Below are positions 1 through 11,072 of a stretch of DNA of 64,000 nucleotides, one piece after another (within the stretch, counting starts at the first letter, position 1; each line of letters starts with the position of its first letter). The stretch covers positions 8,246,001 through 8,310,000 of the forward strand of contig CM063106.1 in the NCBI GenBank assembly GCA_031841125.1, written 5' to 3'. This DNA is from Acanthococcus lagerstroemiae. Its lineage: Eukaryota; Arthropoda; Insecta; Hemiptera; Eriococcidae. The notes under the pieces are model-generated. The model did no database searches. It saw only the letters and a list, made by a program, of their open reading frames with translations, and was not told where the DNA came from. A program made the translations under genes and the position numbers.

Positions 1-780
1 AGAAATTGCAATAATTCTAATCTTTAGGAAAATCATTCGATAATTTCTGAAGAATTTCATTAGGAAACATTTGGGGAAAGGCTCCGATCGTTTTTGAAGA
101 TTTTCATCAAAAATCTTCAGGAAAAATGTTCGAGGATTTTAGAAAAATTTCATCGAATTTCTTTGGGAAAATTTTCCGATGCTTTTGATGGAACTACATC
201 AAAAATTTTTGAGAAAAAAATCCTTGGGTTTTTCAATTTTTTTTATTATTAACAAGCTTAATGCTGAACTGAAGAATCTTATCGGACATTTCTGGAAAAA
301 ATTTCCAATGTTTCCCAGAGAATTTCTTTAAAATTCTTAGGGAAAATATTCTGATAATTTTTGTAGAATTTCATTAAGAGAAAAACTCCGACGATTTTTG
401 AAGTATCAACAATGTTCAGAAAAAATGTTCTCCGAAGAAATTCATCGAAGATTTTTGGTGAAAATCTCCGAGAATTTTCAAGAAATTTCACTGGAAATTT
501 TCGGAAGCAAATTCCGGTAATTTTTGATACAACTAACCTCCAGGAAAAATGTTTTCCGAAGAAATTCATCGAAAATCTGCCAGAATAATCTTCGATAATC
601 TTTAAGGAATTTCATGAGAAATTCTTGGGAAAAAATTGCAATAATGTCCAAAGGTAGAAAAATACAGGAAAAATCCCGGATAATTTTCAAAGGAAGTTCA
701 TCAGAAACGGAAAGAAAAATAATTGCAGATTTTCTCCAACAGTTTGCAAACAAAAAAAGCGAACGAATCACTTTCTGAAC
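1..780. repeat. Degenerate AT-rich tandem array, period about 45-50 bp
   Basis: The stretch repeats a loose unit that reads roughly GAAGAATTTCATNRGAAA, then a GGAAAATTTTCCGATG-like block, then TTTTTGAAGA. TTTCAT occurrences near 55, 103 and 148 give spacings of 48 and 45 bp, and the pattern continues in weaker form to about 770. Reading frames on the minus strand here are low-complexity F/K/I/S products of the repeat and are not credible proteins. The array may continue left of the window. Confidence 0.6.
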
Positions 781-789
781 AAAAAATCC

Positions 790-1510
790 TAGGTCATCAC
801 ACTACAATATTCTCGGTGGATTTTCTCCAATTGTAGGCCCACTGGCCCCCTAAAATTGATCAAATCAGAATTTTTTTCACGGATTCTAATTTTGGGGGAA
901 GAGATTTTTTCAACAAGGTGCATGAAGTCATGGTGTCAGTGAACATAAAAAACGTAAAAAAATGAATCCCTGCTCCCCCAAATTTTTGAATTTTCTGCCC
1001 CTGAATGGGTCAAATTGGAAAAATAACGCAATTATTCGATATCCACGACCTGAAAACCCCCTTTTTTGATATTTCGTTCGATAGGTCATCACACTTTGAT
1101 TCTGGGTGGATTTCCCCCAATTTTAGGCCCCCTGGCCTCCTAAAATTGATGAATTTTGAATCTTTTCCGCGAATTCAATTTTGGGGGGAAGAGGCCTTTC
1201 CAACAAGGTGCATAAAGACATTGTATCAGCGAAAATAAAAAACATTTAAAATAACCCCTTCTGCCCCAAATTTTTGAATGTTCTGTCCCCTGGGTTAGTC
1301 AAATCGAAAAAATAAGGCAGTATTCGAAATCAGCGACCTGGAAAACCCCATTTTCGATAGTTCGTTTGATAGGTCACCGCACTTTGATTCTGGGTGAATT
1401 TTGGTCATCTCTAGGCCCCTTGCCCCCCAAAATTGATAAATTTTGATTTTTTTCTACGGATTCGTATTTTGGAGTAAATGACCTTTCCAACGAGGTGCAT
1501 AAAGGCATAC
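790..1510. repeat. Tandem satellite, about 290-bp unit, 2.5 copies
   Basis: Units start at TCATCACACT (794), TCATCACACT (1086) and TCACCGCACT (1374), giving periods of 292 and 288 bp. Each unit carries the same ordered landmarks: a GATTCTGGGTGGATTT-like block, CTAGGCCCC/TGGCC, CTAAAATTGAT, TTTTGGGG(G)AAGAG, CAACAAGGTGCATAAAG, CCCCAAATTTTTGAATTTTCT and a block ending in TTCGTTYGATAGG. The third unit is cut off near 1510. The frame at 1005-1238 is a by-product of the repeat. Confidence 0.85.
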
Positions 1511-2470
1511 CTTCCTATTTAAGATTACGAAGTTGGTGGTAGGTTCCAGCCCCCCGTGAAAGGGGGAGAAAATTTTTTAAGCTCAGGAGAAACTAGATGT
1601 TACGACTGGAAAATCATTTTCGTCCCGGGAAGATCTGCCCATCGGTTCGTGAAAAAACAGGGGGGGGACTTTCGTGGAACACCCTGTATAGATAATTTCC
1701 AACGTTCCTCATTTCTCTCTGCTCGCCTTTCTTGTACACGGATAAGGATATAGACGGGAGTTTTAAACTCGCACCTGGAAAAGGATTTCGAACTAACGTC
1801 GTTTTTATTTTCGGCGTCGTCGTTGTCGTCTAAACGCTGTGAACATCTCGCCGAGTTGCGGTTGTTTACTCTGTCGCCGGAATGCGATGCGATGCGACAG
1901 TTGGCGAGGTCGCGCAGGCCAAATAGAAAATTCCATTTTGGATGTACGTACATACCTATCTACTTACTGTGGGACTCGCTGGCTCGTTCATCATTCGCCT
2001 TGTTTGACGAACCGTACGTAGATCGTGTTTGATTTCGCCGACAACTGACTTCTAGTTTCGAGTGCGTAATGACTAGCGACTGTAATCTGCTGCTGGTATA
2101 TGGCGATCGTAATCGTCGTTCTGCCTCCCGAAAACTCATTTGCCGGAAGGAACTCGCACCGATTCCATTTCGAACTTCTTTGATGTTGGGTTTGAGTTTC
2201 GGTTTACTTTTAACGTATTATGACTCGTATATACATACATGTACGATGGTGTAAAAAGCATCTTATTTATCGGCGGCAATGTTTTTGATCGAGTTGTGTA
2301 ACTGGTATACATCGAGAATGATGGAAATTTGATGTACCGATGTACGTGGTCCGAACGAAATATGGATAGTATACGCTGATCAGAGCTGGATAAATGTCTC
2401 ACCTAGCGAGGAAAATTAAAATGGGAAAAGTTCAGTGACGCCGGAGCCGAGGCAGGGGACACTCCCCCAG
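1511..2470. other. No gene recognised
   Basis: The stretch is unique-looking and moderately GC-rich from about 1740 to 2160, with several CG-containing words such as GTCGTCGTTGTCGTC. An ACACCCTGTATA word near 1679 resembles insect transposon termini, but no partner end was found. The overlapping short frames at 1600-2032 share no recognisable motif. It ends at the CCCAG that precedes the hAT element. Confidence 0.5.
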
Positions 2471-3972
2471 CAGGGTAGCCACTTTTCTCCGAGGATAAAA
2501 TTCCCTAATTTTTTCAAATTTTTCCAGTCCATTTTCCAACTTTTTCGTAACAAATAGATGTGTAAAAATAGTTATTTGTTTGCGATATAATTTTTTTGAC
2601 GACCTTTGGCCCCCACTTCCAATATTTTGTGATTTTCTAAGTAACAATAATGTTGATACAGAAAGAGGGTTCTAGAAAGAACAAAGCATTCATTCCTTTC
2701 ACATAAGAAACCATCAATTCATTTTGCAAAGTTTTTCATATTAATAATACAGTGTGAACACTCAAAAATATTCGGCATAGTCAAATTAGAACACCATTTT
2801 GTGGGGAAAAACAAAAACAAAACAAGAAAATAATAGTTATGTATGATGATTGACTCGAAAATATTTGGCATTGTTGAATTAGAGCTCCATTTTGAGAGGG
2901 GAAAAAAAGGATGGATTTAACCGCACGCTTCAGGAAATAAGAAAAAACGCTTAAAAATTACAAATCACGATGAAATGATAGTTGCCCGTTTAATGATTAT
3001 ATTCACGTTAAATAATCAGAATCACGCTAAACTGATCGATCAGCACGATATTAAAAATATTATCACGTTCTACTTAACGATAAAGAAATCTATATCGCAC
3101 AATAAAAAATATTATCACAATAAGGATGAAAAAATTAATGTCGAGATGAAAATAAAAATGAAAGTACCGTGTAATAAGTTAATCTAGGACTAAAAGAGTT
3201 CTCCTCGCTTTTGCCGGTCGTCCTCTCTCTCGTTTTTGTCCGAGTGGTACAGACTTCAGAGACGTACCGATGGGGTGGGGTCAACTTTTCACCCCCCCCT
3301 TCCCGTAGGAACTTCTTATTCAACCGTTGGAAAAATTTACCATTTCAATCAGGCGAATTGGGAAAATCCGACAAGTTCAAAAGTTTTTTTTTCGCCTTGA
3401 TACTTGGGAATTCTCAGTTGAGTCAGTTGGGGCATTCACAATTTTTTAGCACCCCCCCCCCGTGCGTCCCTGAGGAACTTTGCTTCCATCGGAACGTCCA
3501 CTTGGTGCGTCCTTATTTTCATACGTAGAGAGTATTTGCATATCAGGTACTTCAGGAAGTAAGGACAGGTACCGCTGCAGTTCGAATTTTCAGGGTGAGT
3601 AATGAACAGTTTTAAACTCGTCAAAATTTTTCCATTCACCTTCTTTAACTGTGAAATTCTGAAGATTTTCGACGGTTATGGGAGGACAGCCACTCGTACT
3701 AACATAAAACCATCGAACTGATGCATGTTGTGACGTGTAGAAAGAGAAGAAATATCCTAGCTGTAATACACAATGTATTGACGTTCTACCTTTTAATCTG
3801 CTGTTCAAAATTTAGTGTGCGAGTCTATTTATTGTGACTGCAAAATGCATTTTCCTCACTTCTGATTATATCTTCCCCCCCCCCACACACACACAAAAAA
3901 ATTGTTATTCATAATAATTGACTGAAAAGATATTTGGTCCAAATTAAAACACGTTTTCGAATACGCACAATT

Positions 3973-5578
3973 TTAACTTAAAGATTTTATTTTCGATTCC
4001 AACACGTCAATTTTTTGACGAGCTTCATCGAGTACCGATCTCTTCTTCGCCTCGAGTACTTTCATTTTCTCATAAAGCCTTTCGTTTTTCGGCTGCTGCT
4101 TTTGATTTTGCATCCTTTTCTTGACTTTTCCTGTGAAGCGCTTCTTTGTAAAGCGCATTTGCTTTGCGCGCATCATGACTACGACTCTTTGTCACATTCA
4201 TGTTTCGACCCCCCCCCCCCCTCCACCATAATACATCAGTGCATCATATACTTGTCTCTGAACCACAAGACATTCTTGGGAGAGATTTTCAACCAAAGTC
4301 TCATTATTTACAGAAAACCCTCTTTCAGAAAAAGCGTTTTTATGTGAAAGAATCAATACCACCTTGAGGAAATTAATCACAGGTGTAACTGAACTTCATT
4401 AGGAATTACACTCAACAAAAAGTCATCAAGTCCTTGTCCCGAAAAATTCTGCATGTTTTGTTCAAACAAGGGTCTCTCCTCCAGATTTCAGTCAAGTTAT
4501 TTTTCACCTTACATGCCAGCTGACAGGAGAGCTACCTATGTTTCACAAAAATATCCAAGGCTTTGTTCATTCTTGAATGTCTCAATGTAGGTTTCAATGC
4601 AACTGATGGGTCAAAACCCGAGATCCCCTTTGTCAAGGGATACATTAAAGGAAAATTTTTCTTCAGTGAGGCACAGAACTCTATGAAAGCGTCGCGACAA
4701 AATTCTTACGAAATTGTCGTTCTTCAATTGGTTTAGTTTCGTTCCTTTCAGAGCATTTCTGACAGCAAAACCAACATCAATAATTGTTAATGGTTTCCAA
4801 GTCAATATTTACTATATTTTTGGAAGCATCTAAGATACTATCTTTAACAAATCGAATCATGACTGTATGAAGTGTACTTAGCAGGGATTCATACAATAAT
4901 GGAGACATGGGGTCAATGGCGTAGCCAGACTTGGTATGAGGGGGGGGGGGGGATTCGTTTCAGTTTTACAACATTACAGGTGTAATACTCACTATTACCA
5001 GAATAAATTTTAATTTTTTCACATTTTCGGCTGATGCCAGGGGGTTCAACACCCCCCCCCCGTGGCTACGCCCGTGCATGGGGTTATTAGTTCGAAAATG
5101 GGTCTAGAAAATCTCCAGATCAGAAGCATTTGTTTGAAAAAACGCAAGTTTAGCGCGAAGTAGTTGATCATTCAATGCAGAGCTACCAATTTTATAACTG
5201 TTGCAATCGGGTTCTTTTTTTGTCTCCTCCGCCATCAACATACTTTTGCAAATGAGGTATAATTTGTAGCGCTCGTGCAGCCACTTGGAAATTTTCAATC
5301 CGTCGTACGGCACAAAATTTCAACGGGAACACAGATGAACCGGAGTATTTAACGTAGTCATCTCTGCGCGCAGGAGAATAAGAAAATAGATAGTTGAGCG
5401 ATCTCAAAAATTTTACAATATTCCACGAAGTTTTGTTCATTGCCCTCTTGTATGCGTTATGTACGTGGTGCAAACTACAACTTCCCAAATTTAGTAGGAT
5501 TGGTCCATCAACATTACTTTCATGAAATTCAGCTCTTAATTCCTTTGGGAATTTCAAGTTTACATTACGGTCGTCCAT
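3973..5578 (-). pseudogene. hAT transposase relic (DUF4371/ZMYM-like group)
   Basis: Read on the minus strand from a start near 5578, the pieces follow the order of arthropod hAT-type proteins. There is an N-proximal MDDRNVN...LNLGSCSLHHVHNAYK block, then SPARRDDY, then FPLKFCAVRRIENF, where the family usually has a Trp before the Glu-Asn. A segment reading LLYESLLSTLHTVMIRFVK follows about 4825-4900, then DVGFAVRNALKG (about 4740-4780). The C-terminal dimerisation-type block ILSHKNAFSERGFSVNNETLVENLSQECLVVQRQVYDA lies at 4230-4365 and is written here in separate parts: ILSHKNAFSERGFSV then NNETLVENLSQE. A basic coiled tail ends near 3973. Several stops and frameshifts, plus a nested MITE at 4914-5076, make it non-functional. 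Family assignment rests on remembered motif order and was not searched. Confidence 0.8.
4914..5076. mobile_element. 163-bp hAT MITE nested in the hAT transposase
   Basis: The left end CAATGGCGTAGCCAGA and the reverse-complemented right end CACGGGCGTAGCCACG share the core GGCGTAGCCA. A perfect 8-bp TSD, CATGGGGT, flanks it at 4906-4913 and 5077-5084. A long G run sits just inside the left end and a long C run just inside the right end, so the poly-G block is part of the TIR. Removing the MITE and one TSD copy brings back a continuous minus-strand frame across the junction (P-M-S-P-L-L-Y), so it inserted into a once-readable coding segment. Confidence 0.92.
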
Positions 5579-6105
5579 TGAAACTTGAATTCATTTACTT
5601 AGATTGAGCTAAACAGTCGCTTCATGGAAAGATGTTAATAAATCAGACATGGTTGAGTGGTCCAAAAACGAGGAATTATAATACCGAGTGCTCACTTGAT
5701 TCTTTTTTGCATCCCAGTAACAAAGAAAAACATCCGTCTGAACTTTCTGCGCGATCTTGTTGAAGAACTCGTCAAACCCAATCACAATAAAGCAACTGTT
5801 TTTAAACGGTTTTATCTTTATGATATAAAAATAACGACTGAATGAGGATACGGCTACAATAAATATATTTCCGTGTTTTACAATTGCCTAGCAAACATTA
5901 CTGTTCAGATTATTTGGGGGTGGGGGGGGGGATGTTCAGTTGAGTCTGACAGAAAATTGTACAATACTTAAACATTATAAAATTTTCTTAAAAATTCCCT
6001 GATTTTTTTGATTTCAAAAAAAAACATTTCCTGACTTTTCCAGGTCTCACAGAATTCCCTGACCTTTTCCTGACTACCAGAATTTCCAGAAAAGTGGCCA
6101 CCCTG

Positions 6106-6800
6106 CCCACTCTACTTGTGAAGCAGGGGGCAGAAGTGGGGGCAGAAGTATCATTTTGTCTCCCCACATCAACAACGGAAATTGTTAACAACGAGATCTC
6201 GTTTATCCGAAACTGTATATGATGGGGCTAGACGGCCATTTTCCTTCAACCCGGAGAAAAATTGGCTAATTTTCTTCTAAAGAGTATTTACACTGCATGC
6301 AGATACATTGATACATGGATGTGTCTTACGTTATGGCTACTGAACACGTTCCACGCATTTAGTCGACGTACAACAGGAATGACTTACATAATCCGCAATG
6401 AACGAATTCGCGTACACAACATCAGGGCTGTCAATTTACTCAAACAGAAATGCCGGATTTTCCTTTCCAAAATTGCCGAGTCGTCCGTTAGACTTGATCA
6501 GACAACTCGGACTTAGCAGCGATAGAGTCTCTCGTAGCGGATTTTCTTCAAAACTGGACGAAAAGGGGTTCATAGAGGACTCCCTCCATGCTGCGCTACC
6601 CTCATTCATCATCTTTTATTTTCCCCCTGTTCGTCACGATGCTAGCACGCCACTGTCCTGAAAAGTCCGAATGTTACTTCGTTGAGATACAGAGTATCTA
6701 GATGTGGTACAATTGTACAATATGTGGAACATTTTACTTTTAGTCAACCCTGACGAGAGAGGGGGGAAATACCCTGGGCCCGATATTTTTGAAAGACCTG
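6106..6800. other. No gene recognised; possible solo hAT terminus
   Basis: The sequence at 6641-6655 read in reverse is CAGTGGCGTGCTAGC, which looks like a hAT right end, but no matching left end or TSD was found upstream. The overlapping frames at 6262-6661 show no recognisable domain. A gap of unassigned sequence lies between the hAT element and the LINE fragment that follows. Confidence 0.4.
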
Positions 6801-6814
6801 AATTTCAACGTTTA

Positions 6815-7345
6815 CGGCTATATAATTTTATTTTATTACAGCCTTGAATTAGGTGGGTACGACCCTACTAATTTGCCCTCTTTGGGCATAGGCGTCCGTC
6901 ACACTTTTCTGTGCCTCCCTCTTTTACGCGGTACTTACCCAATAAGGACCCACAAATTTTATAATTTCGTCCAGCCGTCTTGTAGCTCGTCTACCCTTCC
7001 GACTCTTTTTGTGATATGATACCTAATTCGTTGCTGTTCTACTCCATTTTCCCTCTACCTCCCTGGCCATATTTCCTACAAATTTGAATATCAATTTTCT
7101 GATGTTACATCCTATATCTATAAAACCTCCATGCTTTCCCTGATTTTTGTTATATTAATTTTATCCCTCAACCGGATACCCATACTTCTTACCATTGAAT
7201 TTTGAACTACCCTAAATTTTTATATTTGTTTTCTTGTCAACGACCATGTTTGGGCATACGTTAATATGGGCTGTACACAATTTTGTAATATTTTGTTTTA
7301 ATACCGAACTTGCCTTTGAATATTATTTTTTGCGTCCAAAAAGCT
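6815..7345 (-). pseudogene. Non-LTR retrotransposon fragment, C-terminal part of reverse transcriptase ORF
   Basis: On the minus strand, 7225-7345 gives QNCVQPILTYAQTWSLT, matching the P-x-L-T-Y-x-x-x-T-W-x-L-T block that follows the reverse transcriptase palm in RTE/CR1-like LINEs. Continuing in the 3' direction, broken frames give LRVVQNSMVRSMGIRLRD, then a short W-P-G-R piece (the family usually has W-A-G-H) and TKRVGRVDEL. These are in the usual order for the thumb and C-terminal tail of this clade. Stops and frame changes are frequent. It has the same layout as the fragment at 11380-11993. The true 5' boundary was not found. Confidence 0.7.
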
Positions 7346-7797
7346 TTGCATGCTTTTGCGATCCTTGTTTCGATTTCTTTTTCTATCTTCTTTTTAAATG
7401 ATAGTATGTATTTGTCCCAAATATTCGAAGTATTTTACAAATACAAGACTTGAAGCATAACCCCTCTCCTGTAATAAGCCGTCAGGCTGTTGGAGGGGGC
7501 AATAAATCTTATTATTATACCCGATATAAATAAATAAATATTACTAATAGCTACCTACCTACATTTTCCTTCCTTACTGATAAACCATAAGGATATACAT
7601 GAAACTTGACGATATGATCTTTTATCCATATATTACTATGATAGCCGATCTCTTCATGGAGCCAACTATAAAGAGACTTCTGACTTAGGACGTACTCGAC
7701 GGTTGCCTTCCGGATAAACAGAGCCGTGGCCGACTAGTTTACCTTGAACAATCTGAGCCTATATCGTTCTTTGTCTTTCTACGGAGCATTTCAGGTT

Positions 7798-8125
7798 GAC
7801 GTCATAGAACTACTTCCAACCCGCTCCTGTAACTGTCACCTTAAAATCTGAGACTGTAGTTTCCTGTTTTTCTATAATTTCCAAACCCGGGTTGTTTGGC
7901 AGTGACATCCCCAGCTGCGTGGTGACGTCATCTCATCTGGGTTGCTTAGCTATATGACATCATCATCAGTCACGTAATCGTAATTTTACCTAGCAATGAT
8001 TTTATTTTACGGAATGTAAACGTAAATATCTGATTCTGCGATTCAGAAGCGAGTGTCAGTCCATGGGGGTTGGGCCGCGAATCTGTCTAGTTATAAAAGA
8101 ACTAGGGAGACGTAGCAGAAGAAAA
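7798..8125 (+). promoter_or_regulatory. Candidate RNA polymerase II promoter: two CRE palindromes plus TATA box
   Basis: Two exact TGACGTCA sites (CREB/ATF consensus) lie at 7798-7805 and 7923-7930, with a near-match TGACATCA at 7955-7962. A strong TATAAAAG box sits at 8092-8099, embedded in CTAGTT...AACTAG inverted arms. A start site would be expected near 8120-8130, although no clear arthropod TCAGT initiator is visible there. An exact 8-bp CRE is expected about once per 65 kb by chance, so two within 130 bp upstream of a TATA box are suggestive. No downstream coding exon was identified, so the gene it might drive is unknown. Confidence 0.4.
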
Positions 8126-8230
8126 TCAAAAGCTAGGACCATCCGACTGGACTTCCTGTAGAATTGTGTACAGCGACTGTGTACTCTCTCGTGCATCAGA
8201 AGTGAAAACAAACAGATTCGCACCACCGGT

Positions 8231-8430
8231 ATGCGAAGAAGAAAACATTCGCATCGTCTTTTAATAACGCAGAAATTTGTTGTGCGATGAAAAGTATAAC
8301 GTCGCCCTCGTTAAGCGCAGCAGCGCCGAAGGGTGTGAGAAAAGGCAATGGCAGTTTCAGATTAGCCGTTGTAATATTTGATGTAAAACGTCGAAAGAAT
8401 GGTAATGGCGCTTATGGGAGCGCGATATGA
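8231..8430 (+). other. Two overlapping short ORFs downstream of the promoter candidate
   Basis: A 19-codon frame starts at 8231 (MRRRKHSHRLL...) and stops with TGA at 8288-8290. A second, 47-codon frame begins at the ATG at 8287 (MKSITSPSLSAAAPKG...) and stops by 8430. The start and stop overlap as ATGA, an arrangement that can allow reinitiation. The products have no recognised domain and could easily be chance frames in a 5' untranslated region. A GGTAATG near 8400 could instead be a splice donor. Confidence 0.15.
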
Positions 8431-11064
8431 CGTGATGGCAAACGAAGGGGTGCATCGGCGAACGAGGGAGGACTACTTTGGTCGTCTGTCTCTCTCGCAC
8501 GCCATAAGATGGAATTGTAATCGCTAAGGTGTGTAGAAAGGTGTTTCAATCGATACGGATATCTGAAATACAATGGAAAATGTTCTACCGTGCCTCCGCC
8601 GACTACCTTACCAAAACCACCTACCTGCCGTCGTTTCCCTTTTTTTTTTCCTTCTTTTTTTTTCGATAGAGGAAACGAATGTACTTACTAAAAAATCGTA
8701 TTTATTACGTCGTTCCAATTTTTTTTCTCCTAATATATCCAGAACGATAAGAAGAAAAAAGAGAAAAAGGTATCACATTTTAACTACTACTCGTTGAAAA
8801 AGTTGCAACGAATGGCGAAAGACAATGGATTTTGAAGTAACCTTTTTTTTTTTTTCACGTTGTAACATCGAGAGAAAAATACAGATAGAGAGAACGAGAG
8901 GGAAATAAAATCTCGAAGTAGAACGGTATTTTAGCGAATATTAAAAATAAAAAGCAGACCGCGGGAACCCCAATGTGGCGTGTAGTTGCGGCGTGAACGA
9001 CGCGACGTTTAATTGAGAGGAATGCTGTGAAATTTTCAACGACTTTCTTATCGCGAATTTTACTCTTCCTCTCGTTCCGCTATGTGACCAACTTACGCCT
9101 CAGTCATGTTATACCTGCAAATATTCTGTACGGTAAACTGCAAAGATTTTCGAAGTTGAAACCAATGTCAAAAGTAGAAGTTTAACCCCCCCCCCCCCTC
9201 CCTCCAACCAAAATTGAAAGCCACGTACACCAGATAGATAGAAAAAGACGGAGAAATGAGGAAGAAGCTTGAGGGCTTCGTACCCTGGCTATTCCGCCAC
9301 TCGATCGCCATGTCAGTAGTCCTTGGCGCTACACGACTCGCTATATCTCTGCGTTTGATTGCTTATGCCCTGCCTGTCTACCCTTCTGTTGGTTTGTCCC
9401 TTGTCTATCTATCTATTTATCTGTCGCTCGTGTCAGTCTGTCAGTCTGTTTGTCTACCTGTCTACGGGCTTATCTGCTGGCTGTCGGCTTGTCTCCCTTG
9501 TATCCACCGGCTTCCCTGCCTGCCTTCGAGTGGTCCTTATTTTCGACCTTTGGCTTTTCAATTAACCTTCTCCTATATCGGTTCCGAATATATTAATACA
9601 AATTTCTGCAAAATTTGAGCAGAATCTGATGAAGTTAACCCGGTTAAGGGGAGAAATTCTTATGGGAATTAACTTTTTTTTGGTGTAAACTTGAGTCGCA
9701 GGGGGAGCCTCCCCGTATGAGCCTAGAAGTCATTTTCTTTCGTAAATTTGCATTTTAATGGTCGCTGAATTCATTTCAATGGTTATCTACCTTTTATACT
9801 CAACCTTTCAATCTGATTTTTCAGGGTTTATTTCTTATTTCAATCCTTGAGTCTCCATGGGAGACTAATCTTCAGTTACTCAAATTTCCATCTTCTTTGC
9901 GTTACTAGTATGGTTTTCTAAGTCTCTGAATCCGTTTCGTGGTTTCTTTTTCCCTCCCCTCAAGCCATCAGGCTCCAGAAGATGCTGATCTGTGATTACT
10001 TTAATTTTCACATTGTTCATACTGAAAACAGGGTTTTGTGGATCACTGAATTCATGCCAGAGATCCTTTTCCTTCTCCTTCTAACTGCTCAGTTTTTTAG
10101 GGGGGGGGAGGAGGTGGGGGCGCTGGCACTGAGTAGTATCAATTCGAAAATATGTTACGTCGAACATAATGGTATATTCATCTTTGAGGAAACTCTCTTT
10201 CATATACTTTCTTTTCTGACTCATTATAATTGTACATATTTCACGTAGCGTTTTCGCTTGTATCTTTGAATGCTCTGTTTCCTGAAAGTTAAGAGGGTCT
10301 TTCACATTCGAATTCAAGCAAGGTATTTTTATGCCTAGCTCAGCGGATGAGGTAGGCAAGTTGTGGAAAGAGATAAGGCGATAATTTTTGCCTTGTAAGA
10401 TAGGGAGAAATGGAGAGCTGCATCAAACCGGTCATAAGACTGATAACCTTATCATAATTTTATCATTATCACGTACATTTGGTGTTTTTTTTTCAAATAC
10501 ATGGGAGAAGAGGTGAGTGGAAGAGTAGTGGGAAGGAAAAGTGAGTGGCTGAAATGAAATGAATTAAAAGGAGTGAAGTATGTTCAGAAGGTATTAAGAC
10601 ACATTTAAGCAGAAAAAATCGTGTTTTAATACTCGTATATGTTTCATGTGAATGTGCATTTTTGGATAACCTCTAGGGGTAGGATGATGGTTCATTTACC
10701 CCTCCCATCTCCCTTGACGGCTTATATTCATGTGCACATCTTCTTTATGAAATCAAACAAAATTCAAATTCAGAAATACATTAAGTAACGTTTGTACGTC
10801 ACGGAACATTTTTCGGAAAATATAATGCATTTTACATGTATTTTTCCATAAGACCTTGAGACCTCTGGACCACCTTTCAATTTTTTGTTTCTTCTTCAGA
10901 ATTCTACAAAAAGTATTATTTTTGTCCAACAGAACACCGATTTCGGGAATGAAACCTTCAAAAAGTCAACTTTCCCCCCCCCCCCCCATATGTTTGAGAT
11001 ACATTCTACTCGAAGTCATAAAACTTCCGACAAAGAATTGCCATGTGCAGGAATAGCTCCCTGA
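8431..11064. other. No gene recognised; contains microsatellites and homopolymer runs
   Basis: It holds T-rich and A-rich runs (8640-8660, 8840-8855), a C14 run near 9186, a degenerate tetranucleotide tract at about 9390-9500, a G9 run near 10100 and a C14 run near 10975. Short frames such as 9256-9618 and 10081-10359 are translations of these low-complexity tracts and of unique sequence without recognised motifs. No TIR pair was found. Confidence 0.5.
9385..9500. repeat. Degenerate (TCTA/TGTC/TATC) microsatellite
   Basis: Runs of TCTATCTATCTATTTATCTG followed by TCAGTCTGTCAGTCTG and GTCTACCTGTCTACG alternate between tetranucleotides. This explains the apparent hydrophobic 120-codon frame at 9256-9618, which should not be taken as a membrane protein. 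Confidence 0.75.
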
Positions 11065-11072
11065 TTCGTGTT

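Larger units (their letters stand above)
2471..6105 (-). mobile_element. Decayed autonomous hAT-type DNA transposon with TIRs
   Basis: The left end reads CAGGGTAGCCACTTTTCT and the reverse complement of the right end reads CAGGGTGGCCACTTTTCT, so 17 of 18 bases match. The ends enclose a minus-strand hAT transposase relic (3973-5578). Subterminal TTCCCTGA/CTTTTCC words repeat near the right end (about 5993-6090). The flanks show CCCAG on the left (2466-2470) and CCCAC on the right (6106-6110), which fits a 5-bp TSD with one change and not the usual 8 bp. A direct repeat inside the element (about 2760-2815 and 2853-2909, around ATATTYGGCAT and AGAACACCATTTT-like words) and several poly-C runs show heavy decay. 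The MITE at 36140-36524 shares the termini and subterminal motif, so it is probably a derivative. Confidence 0.8.

Noticed and set aside
9256..9618. 120-codon hydrophobic frame resembling a membrane protein
   Set aside because: It is largely the translation of a TCTA/TGTC microsatellite.
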